From positions 63,382,001 through 63,446,000 of the forward strand of contig CM043698.1 in NCBI GenBank assembly GCA_023935145.1: a stretch of DNA of 64,000 nucleotides, given 5' to 3'. Position 1 is the first letter of the stretch, and each line of letters starts with the position of its first letter. Below the pieces are notes generated by a model that was not told where the DNA came from, made no database searches, and saw nothing but the letters and a program-made list of their open reading frames with translations. Below, in pieces: positions 34,151 to 46,555 of this stretch. Made by a program: the position numbers and the translations under genes. Source of the DNA: Bretschneidera sinensis (lineage: Eukaryota; Streptophyta; Magnoliopsida; Brassicales; Akaniaceae).

Positions 34151-37100
34151 CTACCTGAAAAATAAAGAGAATTTTAAGTTAGCACAGACAACTAAGGGAT
34201 AAGGGATTCATGTATGTGAAACATAGCCGAGAACAAGATGAAAATGGCCACTAACCTTTTGTAAAGAACCCTTACATCTTCCTTTAAAAAGGGACTTTCC
34301 AAGAAGAGATCACCACACTCATCCACGTCCACAGTCTCCACCTCAAAATTCCGGTAACCACAATACTCGTTCCACTCAAACCACATCTTTGAAATCAGTT
34401 CCTTCTTGAAGCAAGTCCTATGATCTGCATCTTCAGGTGAATCAGCAGCAACCAATCTGTATGCATACACTTTCTTCTTTTGGCCAGGTCGGAAAGCACG
34501 ACCTATTGCTTGGCGGGTCACTGATGGGTTAAGATGAACATCCAAAATTATAATGCGGGATGCCCCCACCAAAGAAATTCCCTCTCCACATGCCTTAATT
34601 GACCCAAAGAAAACTTTAGCATCAGGAGAATTGTTAAAGCGCTCCATAGACCACTCACGATGCTCAGAACTTGATTCACCTGAGATCACAAAGATTTCTC
34701 GTCCTGGTCTCCAGCCCCTCATCTTCACAGCTAGTCTCTCTAAAAACTTCAAAGGTACAAGATACTGACTAAAAACCAGCAGCTTCTCACCAGCTGACTC
34801 ACATAAGTTTATCATATTAAGAAAGAATTTTGCTTTGACTCCATCTTTCACATCTATTTTCTCCAACATCTCATCCATCTTATAATCTGTTGTGACAGAA
34901 TTCTCAGAGAAAGAATTCAGTTTTGGATGAAGATAAACGGCACTTCCAACAGAAGAAATCTTAAATTTCCTCTCAAATTTCTTTAACTTCTGAACTTCAT
35001 TCTTCTGTTTGTAACTGAGATTAAGAACTACGGTAAAATCAACAAGTCCAGGAAGCTCATCCAAGAAATCTCCTTTATAATAATGAAGGACTTTACTTGT
35101 CATCTCACGTAGATCTTGGATGACACTCACTTTCCTTTTGAAATCCTCATCCCTCTGTAGTGTATGCTCCACCAAATCATAAAAAGCTGCATCGCCACTA
35201 GCTTTAAACTGCTTCCTCAAACCCGGTATATGCACTCGACTCATGATCCGCTTGACAACAGATTTCGAAGCATCCATTCTGAGGAACTTTGGTCGAACGA
35301 GGTTCAAAATATTAAAAACCTCTTTTACATGATTTTGGTAGAGGGTTCCAGAAAGTACAACTTTTCGAGGGGTCTGGACTTTTGCAAGGGATTGTAACAC
35401 ATCAGTGTTCTCATTCCTTGGAGTGTGACCTTCATCCAAAATTAGAATTGAAGGTACCTTGAGCAGTATCTCTTCACAAGCAGCTGATGTCTTGCTGGTT
35501 CCACTGTCACAAATAATAGTGGAGAACTGTTTGTACCCTAAGAAAAGGATACTCCTCTGCTCCATCCACTGTTTCAACACCTCCAATTGCTGAGCCCGAC
35601 TATCTGCTTTCACAGTGTAAAAATCAAACAGTGCAAGATCCTCTACTTTCCATGTCTGAAACTCCTTTTTCCATGTAGATAAGATTCCCTTAGGAAGGAC
35701 AACTAGTGGTCTAGCATGAGGATATTTTGCTAGGAAGCTTTGCATAAAACTAATTATCATAAAAGTCTTTCCAGATCCAGGAGCATGAGCCAAGATGCAG
35801 CCCCCAGGATTCTCTGTCACCAAGTTGCTGCACAAAAAATTAAATCCCTCTATTTGATGAGGTTTCATTTGCTTCATATGCCTGGGGTGAGCAGAAATGT
35901 CAGTTACCATCAAACCATGTTCAGACAATTTAACTCCAAGTATCTCAGATGGGTCTCTGTCTTTTGCATTCCGAGATTCAGAAACATAAGTTCTTGTACT
36001 CCTTCTGACCTGGATTAAAACCATAAAGAAAGTCAAAAGGTGACAATTTCCACCAGAGCTGTTGATTGGTGACTTCAATTAAAGATAAGTGATGTAGAAC
36101 AAGGTAGAGAAGAAAGAGAAGCCAGGCTACCTGGGGATTGGAAGAAATTGATACCCAATATCAATTTGATTTTATTTATTCAAAGCTATTCAAAAAATAA
36201 CATAGGGATCCCATAGATAGAGATGTTTAGAAATCCTAACCCTAGCTAACACTGTAAATAAAGAAATTCAACAACGATCAAATACTATATTCTAATCCTA
36301 TTCTAAGAAATTAATAAAATATAATTATTTCAAGATTATAAAATTACAACCTTGTCCTCATACCCTTCTGTAACCCATCATTCTCCACCATATAGAAAAA
36401 ACTCAACCTCGAGTTTTGAAGTGAAGAAGCAATAGTAATTGGGATGTTTGGAGAAATGAAACATAGTCACACAAGTCTTGAAAAATGAAGTCTGAACTAA
36501 AAAAAAATATTGGTGAAGAATGTCCGCTGTGGAGGTGCTTCAAACCAAATAGATGGGATAAAATTAGCATTAGGAGCCTGCATGACAGCCACTGTCTCCC
36601 TCATGTCTTCAATCTTTTCTCTTAGCATGGAAGTTTGTTCTGCTTTACTATTTGCATTGACCACACGTTCAATATCTAGACTACCAACTTCAACATTGCT
36701 CATCTCCTCATTCTTGTCATGGGCGTGGTTGCAATCCATGGTCTCAACTTGCTCGACAAAGACTTCCGACGTGTTGTGAAGTGTCTCTAAGTCAATGATC
36801 TTGGAAGCTTCATCTTCGTGGTTCTCGGGTTAGAATTGAGCATAATTAACCTGCTTTGATGAATTGGGAATGAAATCACAGTTGCGATTAAAATTGACGG
36901 TGAAACTTTCGATTCTTTTAGAAACCCCATTAAGTACTTTTTGGAGCTCGAGAAAAGTGTTGTTTGGGCAGAATTGGTTCTCTTGGTGAGTAATACTCAC
37001 TCTTCATCTGACAACAATAGTCGTAAATAGAACTACTATTCAACTTTGTTTTAGCTCAAAAGGCATCTGGGTGCCTAACAAATTGCACAAGGGCTTAAAA

Positions 37101-40100
37101 AACATAATCAGTTTGAGAGATAATAATTTTCTCAACAAACCCATAAGGATCAAAAACCTTATGCAATATATCCCGAGTGAATGAATATAATACGTCATGA
37201 ATGGTCACACAAAAGATTTGGTTTGGCTAACAGAGCCCATTACTCAAGATACAATTTTTTTCCCTGATTTTTTTCTTCTTTTTCTCTTCCTTTTGGTTTT
37301 TCCTTTTTTGTTCCCTTTTTTTGTTTGACTTTTTTTTATATAGAAAAATAGAAATAGAAATACAAGAAAGTACTGCCTTGTGGAAAACAAAGACAACGCG
37401 TAAAATAATGTCAGCACATCTCGCATCCTTGGGCGTTGACGGCTACTTTGAGCAGAGGGCAGCGGCGACGGCGACGGCGACCTGGATTGGGTCGCCTGAG
37501 GTAGGTGGTTGCACCATGGTGACGGATCGAAGTGACGTCACCGGGAGTGGTAGATCAGAGGCAAAAAAGAGGTTGCGGCTGTGTACGGCTAGGTCCGGTA
37601 GTTGCCATCGTGGAAGTGGAGTGTGGGGCCAAGGGTGACGAGATCAGACAATTCCAATCAATGTGAGGTGGTTGGTTGCAGTGGGTAGCAGCTTTGGTGG
37701 CGGCGGCGGCGGTGAGCAATGAGTGGCGGCTGAGCCTGAAAAACTCAGATTGTCGTCGGCTCAGGCGGGCGAGGTCACTGGTGACAGTTGTGTCGACGGC
37801 AAGTGGTGGGTTTGGGTATTTTACTGTGTTGTGGCTTATGGTGTGTTTGGACGTGTATAGTTGGGCAGATTTGTAAAATTTCTTTTTGGGATCTGTGTTT
37901 TGGCTCTGATACCAAACCGATGTAGACCAGGATAGAGAAGAAATAGAAACCAGGCTACTTGGTGATTGGAAGAAAAACCAGGCTACCCTAGAGATTGAGA
38001 GGAAATTGATACCCAATATCAATATGATATTATTTATTCAAAGCTATTCGAAAAATAACATAGGAATCCTTTATATAGAGATCTTTAGGAATTCTAACTC
38101 TAAACTAACACTGTAAATAAAAAAATTAAAAAATGATCAAATACTATATTCTAAGAAATTAATAAAATATAATTATTTCAAGATTACAAAATTACAACCT
38201 TGTCCCCGTACCTTTTTGTACCCCATCAATAAGGACTCACACAAATTTCAAAAAATGAAATTAACACAATACCTAAGTGGCTGATGGATCACACAATAAA
38301 GTAAAACATCACAATAAGTAAACAAGTCCAATTACTATAACTGATTATGAACCTGTTAACTAATGATGAAATATTGAAAACTCCAGCGAACATCAGCATA
38401 TAACAACTATATATGAAATAAATAAAAAAGATAGAAAGATGAATTCATAAAAACTTCACGAACCAAAAAATATGTTGCGCAAATTTTGTTTTCTACCATT
38501 CCAAATGAACTGTGTACTAAGGCCTCTCATGAGAAAATTCCCCTAGACGGGAGAGGGGGGATCCAGAACTCCTTGCTAGTATACCAGCTGGAAAGAGTAC
38601 AGTCCCTTGCTAAGTCCAGCAGATTTATAATGTATGAGCTCCATATGGTGCTTGCAAAGATATTATTGGATGAATATAATAGTAACACTGCTGTAGTCAA
38701 TTGATCAAGAACCGTTTCTGAACTTGTGCATACATCAAACCCAAAGAATCCCCCATGTATCAGTTTAAATGATCAAAATGCCTAAAATTTATACTTGGAT
38801 GTAATAAATTCAGAACTGGTATTCTAAAATAGAAGTTTTTACCAAGATCAAGTGAACTAAGACACCCTATCTCTTATGCTGATTCTGATACTTACATCTG
38901 AAGCGTAGGATCCATACAATCCTAGACTCCTAGAGTTCAACTCAAAGCCCTAACAGATGAAAATTAAGGAGGTGGAAGAGATAGGAAGGAGAGGATATGA
39001 GCACTCCATGCAAATAAAACAGTAGAGGGGCTGTGTTCTCTAATGTAATTCACCAATCAAACACAGCTGAAAGGACGGAAGTAGTGGGTTTCAGGTTGAA
39101 CAACAAGGACCTTGAAAGATGATTAAAGTCAACCCAGAACCAAGCCACAGTTTCAACCCATGGAAAACATGTTATTAACCCCTCAAACTAACCCATACAC
39201 AAGCCAACCTGATAAATGCATGTTTTTTTATAAGTAAATAAATAACCTGATAAATGCATGTTACTTCAACATACCATGGAGATTAAAGAATTCCAAACAA
39301 TTTGCCCCCAGAATTTCAGAGAATATTCAAACCAGAAAATGCTTTAACACTTGTTCTAACTAGAAAAGGTGAAAAGAGATCACTAGATCACAACTATTAA
39401 AAAAAAACTATAATAGAAATTGTATAACTAACTTCATTCTCAAAACAATTTGGACAATGATTATAACAAATTCCTACCAGCTTTTGCTTGTGCCACTGAC
39501 TATATCCTATAAAGACACTGGAATTTTCATCTATGCTATCAAAAGTATCCATCTGCTTTTCTAACATCAGATTAGAAAATCAAATGTATAGTATTATAGG
39601 ATTAAGAAGAATGATTAAGAGATGAACGTACCTTATTATACTGAACCTCAATTATAGTCTCAATACCTCTCTCAATAACCCCACAAATGCGACAAACATA
39701 ACCAAGATCATCCTTCAAGACAAAAGAATGATCACAATCCTCTCCATCTTCTTGCATTTGTCCATTAGTTGAAGGATCCTCAGTACCATCCTATAAGAAG
39801 TAGCATATATCATAATTAATATAATAGGAAATAGGCAAGGAATACATAGAAGATAAAATAGTCTAACAAGTAGAATATTCAACAATAATTTATTCTGACT
39901 TACTTATAACATGAGTCCTTGACATCTAAGATGGCTAGAACCATGTAACTGATCTAAACAAGCAACATAAAGTACTGAAAGCAATATTATGATGAGTTGA
40001 TTATGAAGTATGTCTAATAACTTCTATTTTATAAAGAACAAGCCCAATAATCAGAAAATAAATATACAAACTACAAAGGAAATCTGCAAAATACGTGACT

Positions 40101-42969
40101 AAAATCACTTTAGAAGATAAGAGAACCTTACGAATCCATTTAAAACAACATACAATAGCAGCTTAGCTAAAAATTACACCTAGCAAAATCAGCTAGCCAT
40201 AATCCTTTGCAATTTCACCCTGATATATGTTTTGCCAAACCATCTCATCAACTTAAATTTGCTAAAACACAGTTCAAACTAATATCAAACTCGAATGGTC
40301 ATTATCATAATCCTAATCCATCATGTTTTCTCTAAATCTTCCAAAAAATTTTCCCCCAAAACCAACAGCCATCTAGAACACAAATAAGAAACTCCAGCCT
40401 TTATCGTATTATCAGCCATCTCTGTATCTTGGTATGGAAAATTGTAACAGACCACAAACAGACAAAGAGACTGGGCATGGTCTAAGCTAGAAAAGCACAT
40501 AAATACAAGGTTCATCTTATTTCAAAAGAAAGAAAATTTTAAATAAATAAATGACCAAGGACTGAAGTAGAATACCTTAGAACACTCGATCGCCATAGCC
40601 ATTTCCTTCCAAATATCACCAAGACCATCATCTGCAATCTCAGCTTGATCATCATCATCGTCTTCGCCAACATAAACACCTTTATCCTTCTCAATCTCAA
40701 TTTCCTTAATAAGACTAACTTTTTCTTCTCTTCTAATTGGGGCCTCTGAGTATTCCCTAATCTGGAAATGGTTATTGTACAAAATTATTCTCATATAGTA
40801 TAAAACAAGAGCAGAGCAGAAATAGTGCTATTCCAGATGCATAACCTACTCATATGCATTTAGTTTGAGAGAGATAAGTATGGGCTGAGTTCTTATCCTA
40901 ATATTTTACATATAAGCTTGCCATCCTTGGGCCAAACAAATACTTTCCTAGAAAATAATTTAGAGATACAAAAATAAACTTAACAAATCTATCCTTCAAA
41001 GCAGGAGTGCTCAACTAACTTTTCAAAAAGTATTATACATAAGATAATCACTGCACTGAAGCATATGTAATTACATGGTTTTTAATCAAAGGAGATTCTT
41101 TTTTATACGTATAATCAAAGAAGATTTTGAAAACAAAAACATGTATCAATTTTAGAAATCAATATCCACATTCACTGCCCTAATTTAACAAAAAGTTAGT
41201 GATCCATGTTTGATAGTTATGGCCTCATCTGCATTCTCAAATCTCAAACACATAACTACAACATTGCATGTGTAACAGAAACTTACCACTATATCCTTAC
41301 TGAAAAGTGGACCATTGGGCTTCCCCAAGACAACCTCCTGGAAAGAATATTGAGGCCTCCGACCCCCAATATCTTCATCATCTGAATCAGGAATAACAAC
41401 AGGCAACGTTGATGGTGTAACATCATCATCATCATCATCCAGATCAATGACATCATGAGTAGCTTGTCGATTTGCCAAGTCTAAAGACTCTTTAATCGGA
41501 CTCTTCTCCACATCTGCAAACATGTGTGACAATGAAGGATACATTGCTCGATAATAGTTCACCATCTGCATTTTCCGATTAGCAAGGTCTTCTATATCTT
41601 TTGTAACACTTCCATATTTACCAGTATCAAAGCTTTCAATCATACTACAAACAGAAAATGGATCAGAATAATCGATAACTTCAGATGAGGCCTTTGGTTT
41701 CTCTACTTCATTTGCACCAGTCGTACTTGTGGAGGCTCCCAGGCTACCATAACCTTTCCCACCATTTGATCTTTTAATTCTTTTATGTCCCGCTGAATAA
41801 AACTCTGTTAACAAATAATGAAAAGTCACATGTAGACCACAAAATACAAGCAATCATATCCATGAACATAACAAATTGAGAAGAACAAGGCCCATTTTGT
41901 TGACTTCAAATATCCCGTAAACTCAGCAAAGCCTTAATCTCAAATCGGCTGTGAACTTCAAATGCCAGGCAATAACACATTATTCATCAATGAAATGTTT
42001 ATTTATCCAAAAACAAAACCACATTATTCATTTTGTTTTGAGTTCTAAGCAAAATTGTACGACTATAATGCTTGGTCAATTAACATATTGAAACAATCAG
42101 AGCGGTTACGAAAAAATATTGTCCAATTGCATGTCTTAAACAGCTAGTTTCAAAAGCGGGAAGAATATATTGTAAATAATCCTAATAATTATGTTAAAAA
42201 AAGCAAACAAGCCAAAGAAAAACACAACTGCAACAACGGAAATTTACGCGTACTAATAAAACGCACAAGAACAATAACAAAAAAAGTCTGATTAAGGCAA
42301 AAGTTCCATAAAATCTATATTTATATAAATATGCAAACACACAGGGATGGATCCATGTTAGGCCCAGTGGGATAAATCATGGATATTTTAAGAAAATTTT
42401 AAAATACCCCACTAAAAAAATTATTTTAGCTTGCCCCCACCTCCACTTAAGTGAAAAGTTGCCCCTACTAAAAAATGTTGTTTTTTCTTTTATATTTGTT
42501 TCATATATTGCTTTACCTTGTTCATTACATGAACTAATTAAACTAATAATTTTGAATTAGTTACGGAAAAATATCTCAAGAGGATGCCAATATTGATGAA
42601 TACTTCCGAAGCATAAGAAACTAATACTAGTGAGCCACAATTGTGGTTGAAAATGACATATTTAGTAGCATCGATATTTCAAAATATGAAAACATGTTAG
42701 GGAACAATTTAAAAGGTTTCGAACTTACATGTAAAGAAAGTTTTTTTTAAGTACATGCAAAAATGGTGTTTGTTGTACTTTTTGATTTTGTGTCTAAATT
42801 TTTATATGAAAATATTCATATTGATGATATTACATTAAATATTTTCAAATATGTGCTTCGTGAAATTGTATTAGTATTTTCTCTCAAATGTAAATATAGT
42901 AATAAATTCGCCCCACCAATGAAAAATTCTGGATCCTTCTCTGCAGAAGCATACACAAACTGATAGAAT

Positions 42970-43016
<47 letters not shown>

Positions 43017-43071
43017 TACCATTTGGAGTCGCGGGGTTACTTGGCAAAACCATCAAAGCAAGAGGCTCCAT
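34151..43071 (-). CDS. DRD1: DRD1-type SNF2 chromatin remodeler, paralog B
   Basis: Minus-strand exons: 43020-43071 (ATG), 41287-41804, 40576-40761, 39632-39790, 34256-36009 and 34151-34154. This gives 890 aa, very close to Arabidopsis DRD1. It acts in the nucleus in the DDR complex (with DMS3 and RDM1), enabling Pol V transcription in RNA-directed DNA methylation. Residues 1-252 are acidic, with [10 protein letters not shown] (136-145) and [12 protein letters not shown] (151-162). Residues 253-305 hold the Cys/His cluster ([21 protein letters not shown]). The ATPase motifs GSGKT (383-387), DEGH (497-500), LSGTLYQN and [11 protein letters not shown] (805-815) are intact. The VLYK-R end is completed across the last intron, and TAG follows. 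Exon phases equal those of paralog A, so the pair arose by whole-gene tandem duplication. Exon 1 sequences are not obviously alike. Introns hold an LTR element and a hAT-like element. Confidence 0.92.
36090..38228 (-). mobile_element. Non-autonomous LTR retrotransposon in DRD1-B intron
   Basis: Two direct repeats (36090-36380 and 37918-38228) begin TGATGTAG/CGATGTAG and end CCCATCA. They are flanked by the 5-bp duplication ATAAG (36085-36089 and 38229-38233). On the minus strand, TGGTATCAGAGC (37903-37914), complementary to a Met-tRNA 3' end, follows the LTR at 37918 after 3 nt as primer-binding site. A purine tract TGGTGGAGAA precedes the other LTR at 36381. Total 2139 bp. The interior lacks recognisable protease, integrase or reverse transcriptase. 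It has a GC-rich block (37430-37800) and a short frame at 36497-36739 with gag-like character at best. The right LTR carries a short internal duplication (CCAGGCTAC). Confidence 0.88.
38234..39631 (-). other. Rest of the DRD1-B intron between exons 4 and 5
   Basis: No gene is supported. It contains the 19-bp micro-insert at 39225-39243 described separately. Confidence 0.4.
39206..39262 (-). mobile_element. 19-bp oligo-T micro-insert with 19-bp direct repeats
   Basis: AACCTGATAAATGCATGTT occurs at 39206-39224 and 39244-39262. Between them is TTTTTATAAGTAAATAAAT. Read on the minus strand, the insert (ATTTATTTACTTATAAAAA) is close to the last bases of the LINE fragment at 27859-28050. Confidence 0.7.
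41083..41126 (-). mobile_element. 14-bp oligo-T micro-insert with 15-bp direct repeats
   Basis: TAATCAAAGGAGATT (41083-41097) and TAATCAAAGAAGATT (41112-41126) flank CTTTTTTATACGTA. The insert again has the oligo-T plus ATA(A/C)G form. It lies in the DRD1-B intron between exons 2 and 3. Confidence 0.6.
42342..42943. mobile_element. Possible hAT-like non-autonomous element in DRD1-B intron 1
   Basis: The left end CAGGGATGGATCCA is mirrored by the right end (reverse complement CAGAGAAGGATCCA): 14 bp with three differences. Subterminal GGCCCAGTGGG and GCCCCACCAATG words also face each other. About 602 bp with no intact transposase. An 8-bp duplication was not evident. The words GCAAACACA and GCATACACA flank the region with a few bases of slack. 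Confidence 0.5.
42969..43016 (+). repeat. (AT)n(AG)n microsatellite beside DRD1-B exon 1
   Basis: About 10 AT units are followed by about 12 AG units. On the coding strand the first intron therefore begins GTA followed by CT repeats directly after the donor site, so repeat-length change could affect splicing. Confidence 0.85.
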
Positions 43072-43460
43072 TGATCATCAAAATTCATGAAAAGCACTAA
43101 AAGGGGGGAGGGGTCAGAGATAAAGAGCAAGTGCGCTGTGAAGGTCGGATGAATTCAATTAAATCAAACCCTAAACTCAATTGACAATAAAACAACATAA
43201 ATTAACGCAGTTTATAGAGTAAAATGACTCACATTTTTGCTTCGTAGTGCAAGGGACCTTCCCCCCCTCTCTCTCTCTAGAACACGCCTACCTATGGAGC
43301 AATAGAGAGAGAGAGCAACAGAGAGTCTCAGTCGTTTTTACCCTTTCTAGTTGTGTGCCTGTGTGGACTGTGTAGGCTCTGTTTACTGCGAAACTCGGAG
43401 AGCATCGCAGGGAGAGACTCTTGTGAATTTTATTGTACGTTAAATACTATATCAAGCACA
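43072..43460 (-). promoter_or_regulatory. Leader and promoter region of DRD1 paralog B
   Basis: CT/GA tracts at 43260-43325 and a telo-box-like AAACCCTAA at 43166-43174 lie upstream of the ATG at 43071. The transcription start is not fixed. GA tracts in the leader are common in plants. Confidence 0.4.
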
Positions 43461-44074
43461 CGAGCGTCAAAATTTTATTGGTTAACGATCTTGCGGGTCC
43501 CGCATTATTGACGCGAACCAATGAAGATTTAGCGCTTGTGGTGGGTGAGGGAGGTTAGAGGATGGAATGGGGGTGCAGTGAAAGTTTGCGCTTTGCAAGT
43601 CAGAGAAACGGAAGAAATTACCAATTAAGTAAAATAAAAAAGATGCGCCTGGTCCCACGGATGCATCCCACTTGAGTACGTGTTTGAATGCACGAGATAC
43701 CGTACTGTAACGATCGAGCGGAATAACGCTGCACCATTGCGAGAAATTTTAAAACTTACAAGCAGGAGGAAAAATGGTGTTAATCAACAAAAATACACGG
43801 GCTCCAAAAAATAAATCAACAAAAATACACATTCTCTTGCTTATAAAAATAAATAATAATTGTTTTTTCCTAAAATATGCTGACAAAAGATTTTTTCCGT
43901 GCACATGTATATCACATCATCTTATGACATGTTTCCTATTCAAGATTCTACTATGGCCTTGCGTGTTAGCTTCAATCCTAATACAAATTATGCTTTTACT
44001 TGGGCGAATTCTACTGAAGGTAATTTACCCAATACCCAATAATCAGCCTATCTTATTAACAATAAAAAAATTTG
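43461..44074. other. Intergenic DNA, no gene supported
   Basis: The longest frame here (43774-44136, +) is AT-driven and resembles no family. Confidence 0.4.
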
Positions 44075-44300
44075 GTGCTCCACTTTTAAACTTATTGGAA
44101 TTGGGTTTAGAATTTTCTTTGCCATCTCAGAATTAAAATTTTTAGTAACCTTTTTAGTTATGATAGATTTGCTACCAAGTTTGTTCTCCACGTAAATATC
44201 ATTGTGGAACCTTGTTGTGACTTTTGTCGTGGCACCATTCCCTTTTTAGAGGTTATCAATTTATCAAAGTTTTTTGAAATTTGTTTGGATGGTTCAACCA
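44075..44300 (+). repeat. Direct repeat, left copy
   Basis: It shares TTATTGGAATTGG/TAATTGGAATTGA, GTTATGATAGA-TT, ACCAAGTTTGT, TCTCCACGTAA, CCATTGTGGAA-CTTGTTGTGAC and TTTTTAGAGGTT-TCAA words in order with 46305-46555. The pair brackets an LTR fragment. They could be ends of an older element or copies of an interspersed repeat. Confidence 0.6.
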
Positions 44301-44699
44301 TATAATATTCGTACTTGTAAAATAAAAATAAATAAGTAATTTAATAAATATGACATAAAATTAAAATAATATATACGCGAAGAATTCAGTATTGAATAAA
44401 ATAATTCTTTTGAAAAAAAAGATGCATGAGAACGTAATTACAAAAAAAAAATGGACAAGTCCAGCGTAAGAAGGAAAAAAAAAGGAAAAAATATTTTGTT
44501 TTTCTTAAAAAAAAACGTAAAAACGTGACAACAGATGAAAAATGAAAGGTTGGATGTAGGACACATGCACCTTTCATGGCACAAAACAAGGGAGTGGCTG
44601 AATGGTTATTAAAAATAAAATTTGTATATATATAATTATAACTTTAGTTTATTTTATTACTTACTTTGGTTTTCCTTCAATTACTTTATTTCTTTAAAT

Positions 44700-46245
44700 A
44701 TTTAGGGGCTGAAAGAAATATTGAAAGAGCAAATTCTTGAAGGAGTTTACGGGAGAATTTTATAGAGAATCACCGGAAGCATACATGAAATTTAGCATAC
44801 ATGAAATTTCTCGAAATTCAAAATGAGAATTTTCAAATGGTGTAAATTATGAAGAATTGAATAATAAGTTAGAGATTTAAAATAAATATTATGTCAGGTG
44901 TTGACGATCATTAACCGGGGGAAATTGCTGAGATGAGCAGGAAAGATAAGGAGGTGATCCACGGGTAGCTCTAAGTGCTACGTGGTGAGTTAAATTTACT
45001 TTAAGTAATAAAAAAAATGAAATATCTAGTGATAATATTAAAATAAATTATTAGTTTATGCTTTGGTGGCAGATGAAAGATTGATTGATAGGTATGATAG
45101 GAATTTTGGACATGTAGAAAATTATCATGTGAAAATAATATTTTTGAAATAATAAGTAGATTTAATAATAAAAGCGATAAGTGAAATTCTTGATAAGCTA
45201 TGATGGATGATATGATTTATGAGGAGATGAATTTAGCAGAATTTTTTCAGCAATAATTTGAGAATAATCAGGATAGCCAATTTAAATATTTGAATTCATG
45301 TTTGTTTTTATGTTATTGTTTATATACATATTTCATATCATTGTTCATATGCATATGCATTAAATAAAAGAACCAGAGGGGCCGGTCTAATTGAAAAACC
45401 GTGGCAACCGGTATATGCTGGAAATAAATACCGTGACAGCCGGTATATGCTGAAAATAAAGAACCAGGAGGGGGCAGGTCTAAGATAAAAATATGTCAAC
45501 ATGTGAGAAGATGTTCCCTAATAATAATTCATGCATTGCATTTGTTTTAAATATTGATTGTATTACTAAAATGTTGAAGTGCTATTTGTTATTGTGAATT
45601 TTATTTATAGGTGAATGAGCCTCATAGAGAGACAATTATGGTGAAAAAGAAAATAAAAGTATGATAAGATAAGAACCATCTAAATGGTGAACCTCATTAC
45701 GAGGTAATTATGAGATAATTTATGGTTTTAAAGTGAACCAATATATAAGAAGAAGAGATTGATAGAGAATGAGACTTATAATATGTGTAGTGATAGTAGA
45801 ATGCTATTATCAAGTTATGTGAGATATAATTGATTAAATATTGAAAGACCATTTATACAACTTGAATACTTCCAGCAAATTTAATTTACTAAGCTTGTGA
45901 AGCTCACCCCTCATTGTACAATGATTTCAGGTAGCAGACATGATAAATAGTTTGGTGAGTTGAGGTTCAGACGAATTCATTATTTGTAAGCCACATATGT
46001 GTCAACATCTTTAGACTAATGAGAAAATAAAATAAAAATTTATTTGTAAATATTCATGCATTTTACGTTGTATATAATGTTTAAGTCAATATCAAAATGA
46101 TGGATCTCCCCTGTTGAGGGTTGAGGATTGATGTAAAAATTTCCGTTGGTGTTATTTTTTATTGTTACATAAATGTGTCGTGCTGAGATTTTTAAAATGT
46201 GATGGCACCGTCTCAGGGGTGGCAAACCCAGGATGGGTCGTTACA
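44700..46245 (+). mobile_element. Ty3/gypsy (Tekay/Del-like) LTR fragment
   Basis: It ends GGCAAACCCAGGATGGGTCG followed by TTACA, the usual 3' terminus of chromovirus LTRs. It contains the typical GTTGACGATCATTAACCGGG word (44898) and an ACTAAGCTTGTGAAGCTCACC word near 45890 followed by TTTCAGGTAGCAGA. A 30-bp-scale tandem repeat with ACCGGTATATGCTG occurs at 45405-45465. No coding region or second LTR was seen, and the 5' end was not found, so it is a solo or truncated LTR. Confidence 0.5.
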
Positions 46246-46304
46246 AACCAACCTTGGTGTGAACAGTGATGATTCCATTTTTGTATGGTTTAAAAAACAA
46301 TGTC

Positions 46305-46555
46305 AATGATTACCACTTTTTTATTAATTGGAATTGAATCTAGAAACTTCTTTTCTATTACAAAATTAAAAAAAATTAGTTGGGTTTTCTGTTATGATAG
46401 ACTTATCACCAAGTTTGTCATTCTCCACGTAATTAATACCATTGTGGAAGCTTGTTGTGACATATGTTGTGACTTTATTGTGAGTGACTTGCACTTTTTT
46501 AGAGGTTGTCAACTTACCAAAGATTTTTGAGATTTGATGGATGGTCCAAACATAC
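46305..46555 (+). repeat. Direct repeat, right copy
   Basis: Partner of 44075-44300 in the same orientation. The two have diverged with indels but the word order is kept. The LTR fragment lies between them. Confidence 0.6.

Noticed and set aside
37555..38022. 155-codon minus-strand open frame
   Set aside because: It overlaps the 5' LTR and primer site of the small LTR element; not a host gene.
43774..44136. 120-codon plus-strand open frame downstream of the DRD1-B promoter
   Set aside because: AT-driven composition, no family resemblance, overlaps an interspersed direct repeat.
44936..44952. GGAGGTGATCC word resembling the end of 16S rRNA
   Set aside because: Isolated match inside an LTR fragment; flanking sequence is not ribosomal or plastid.
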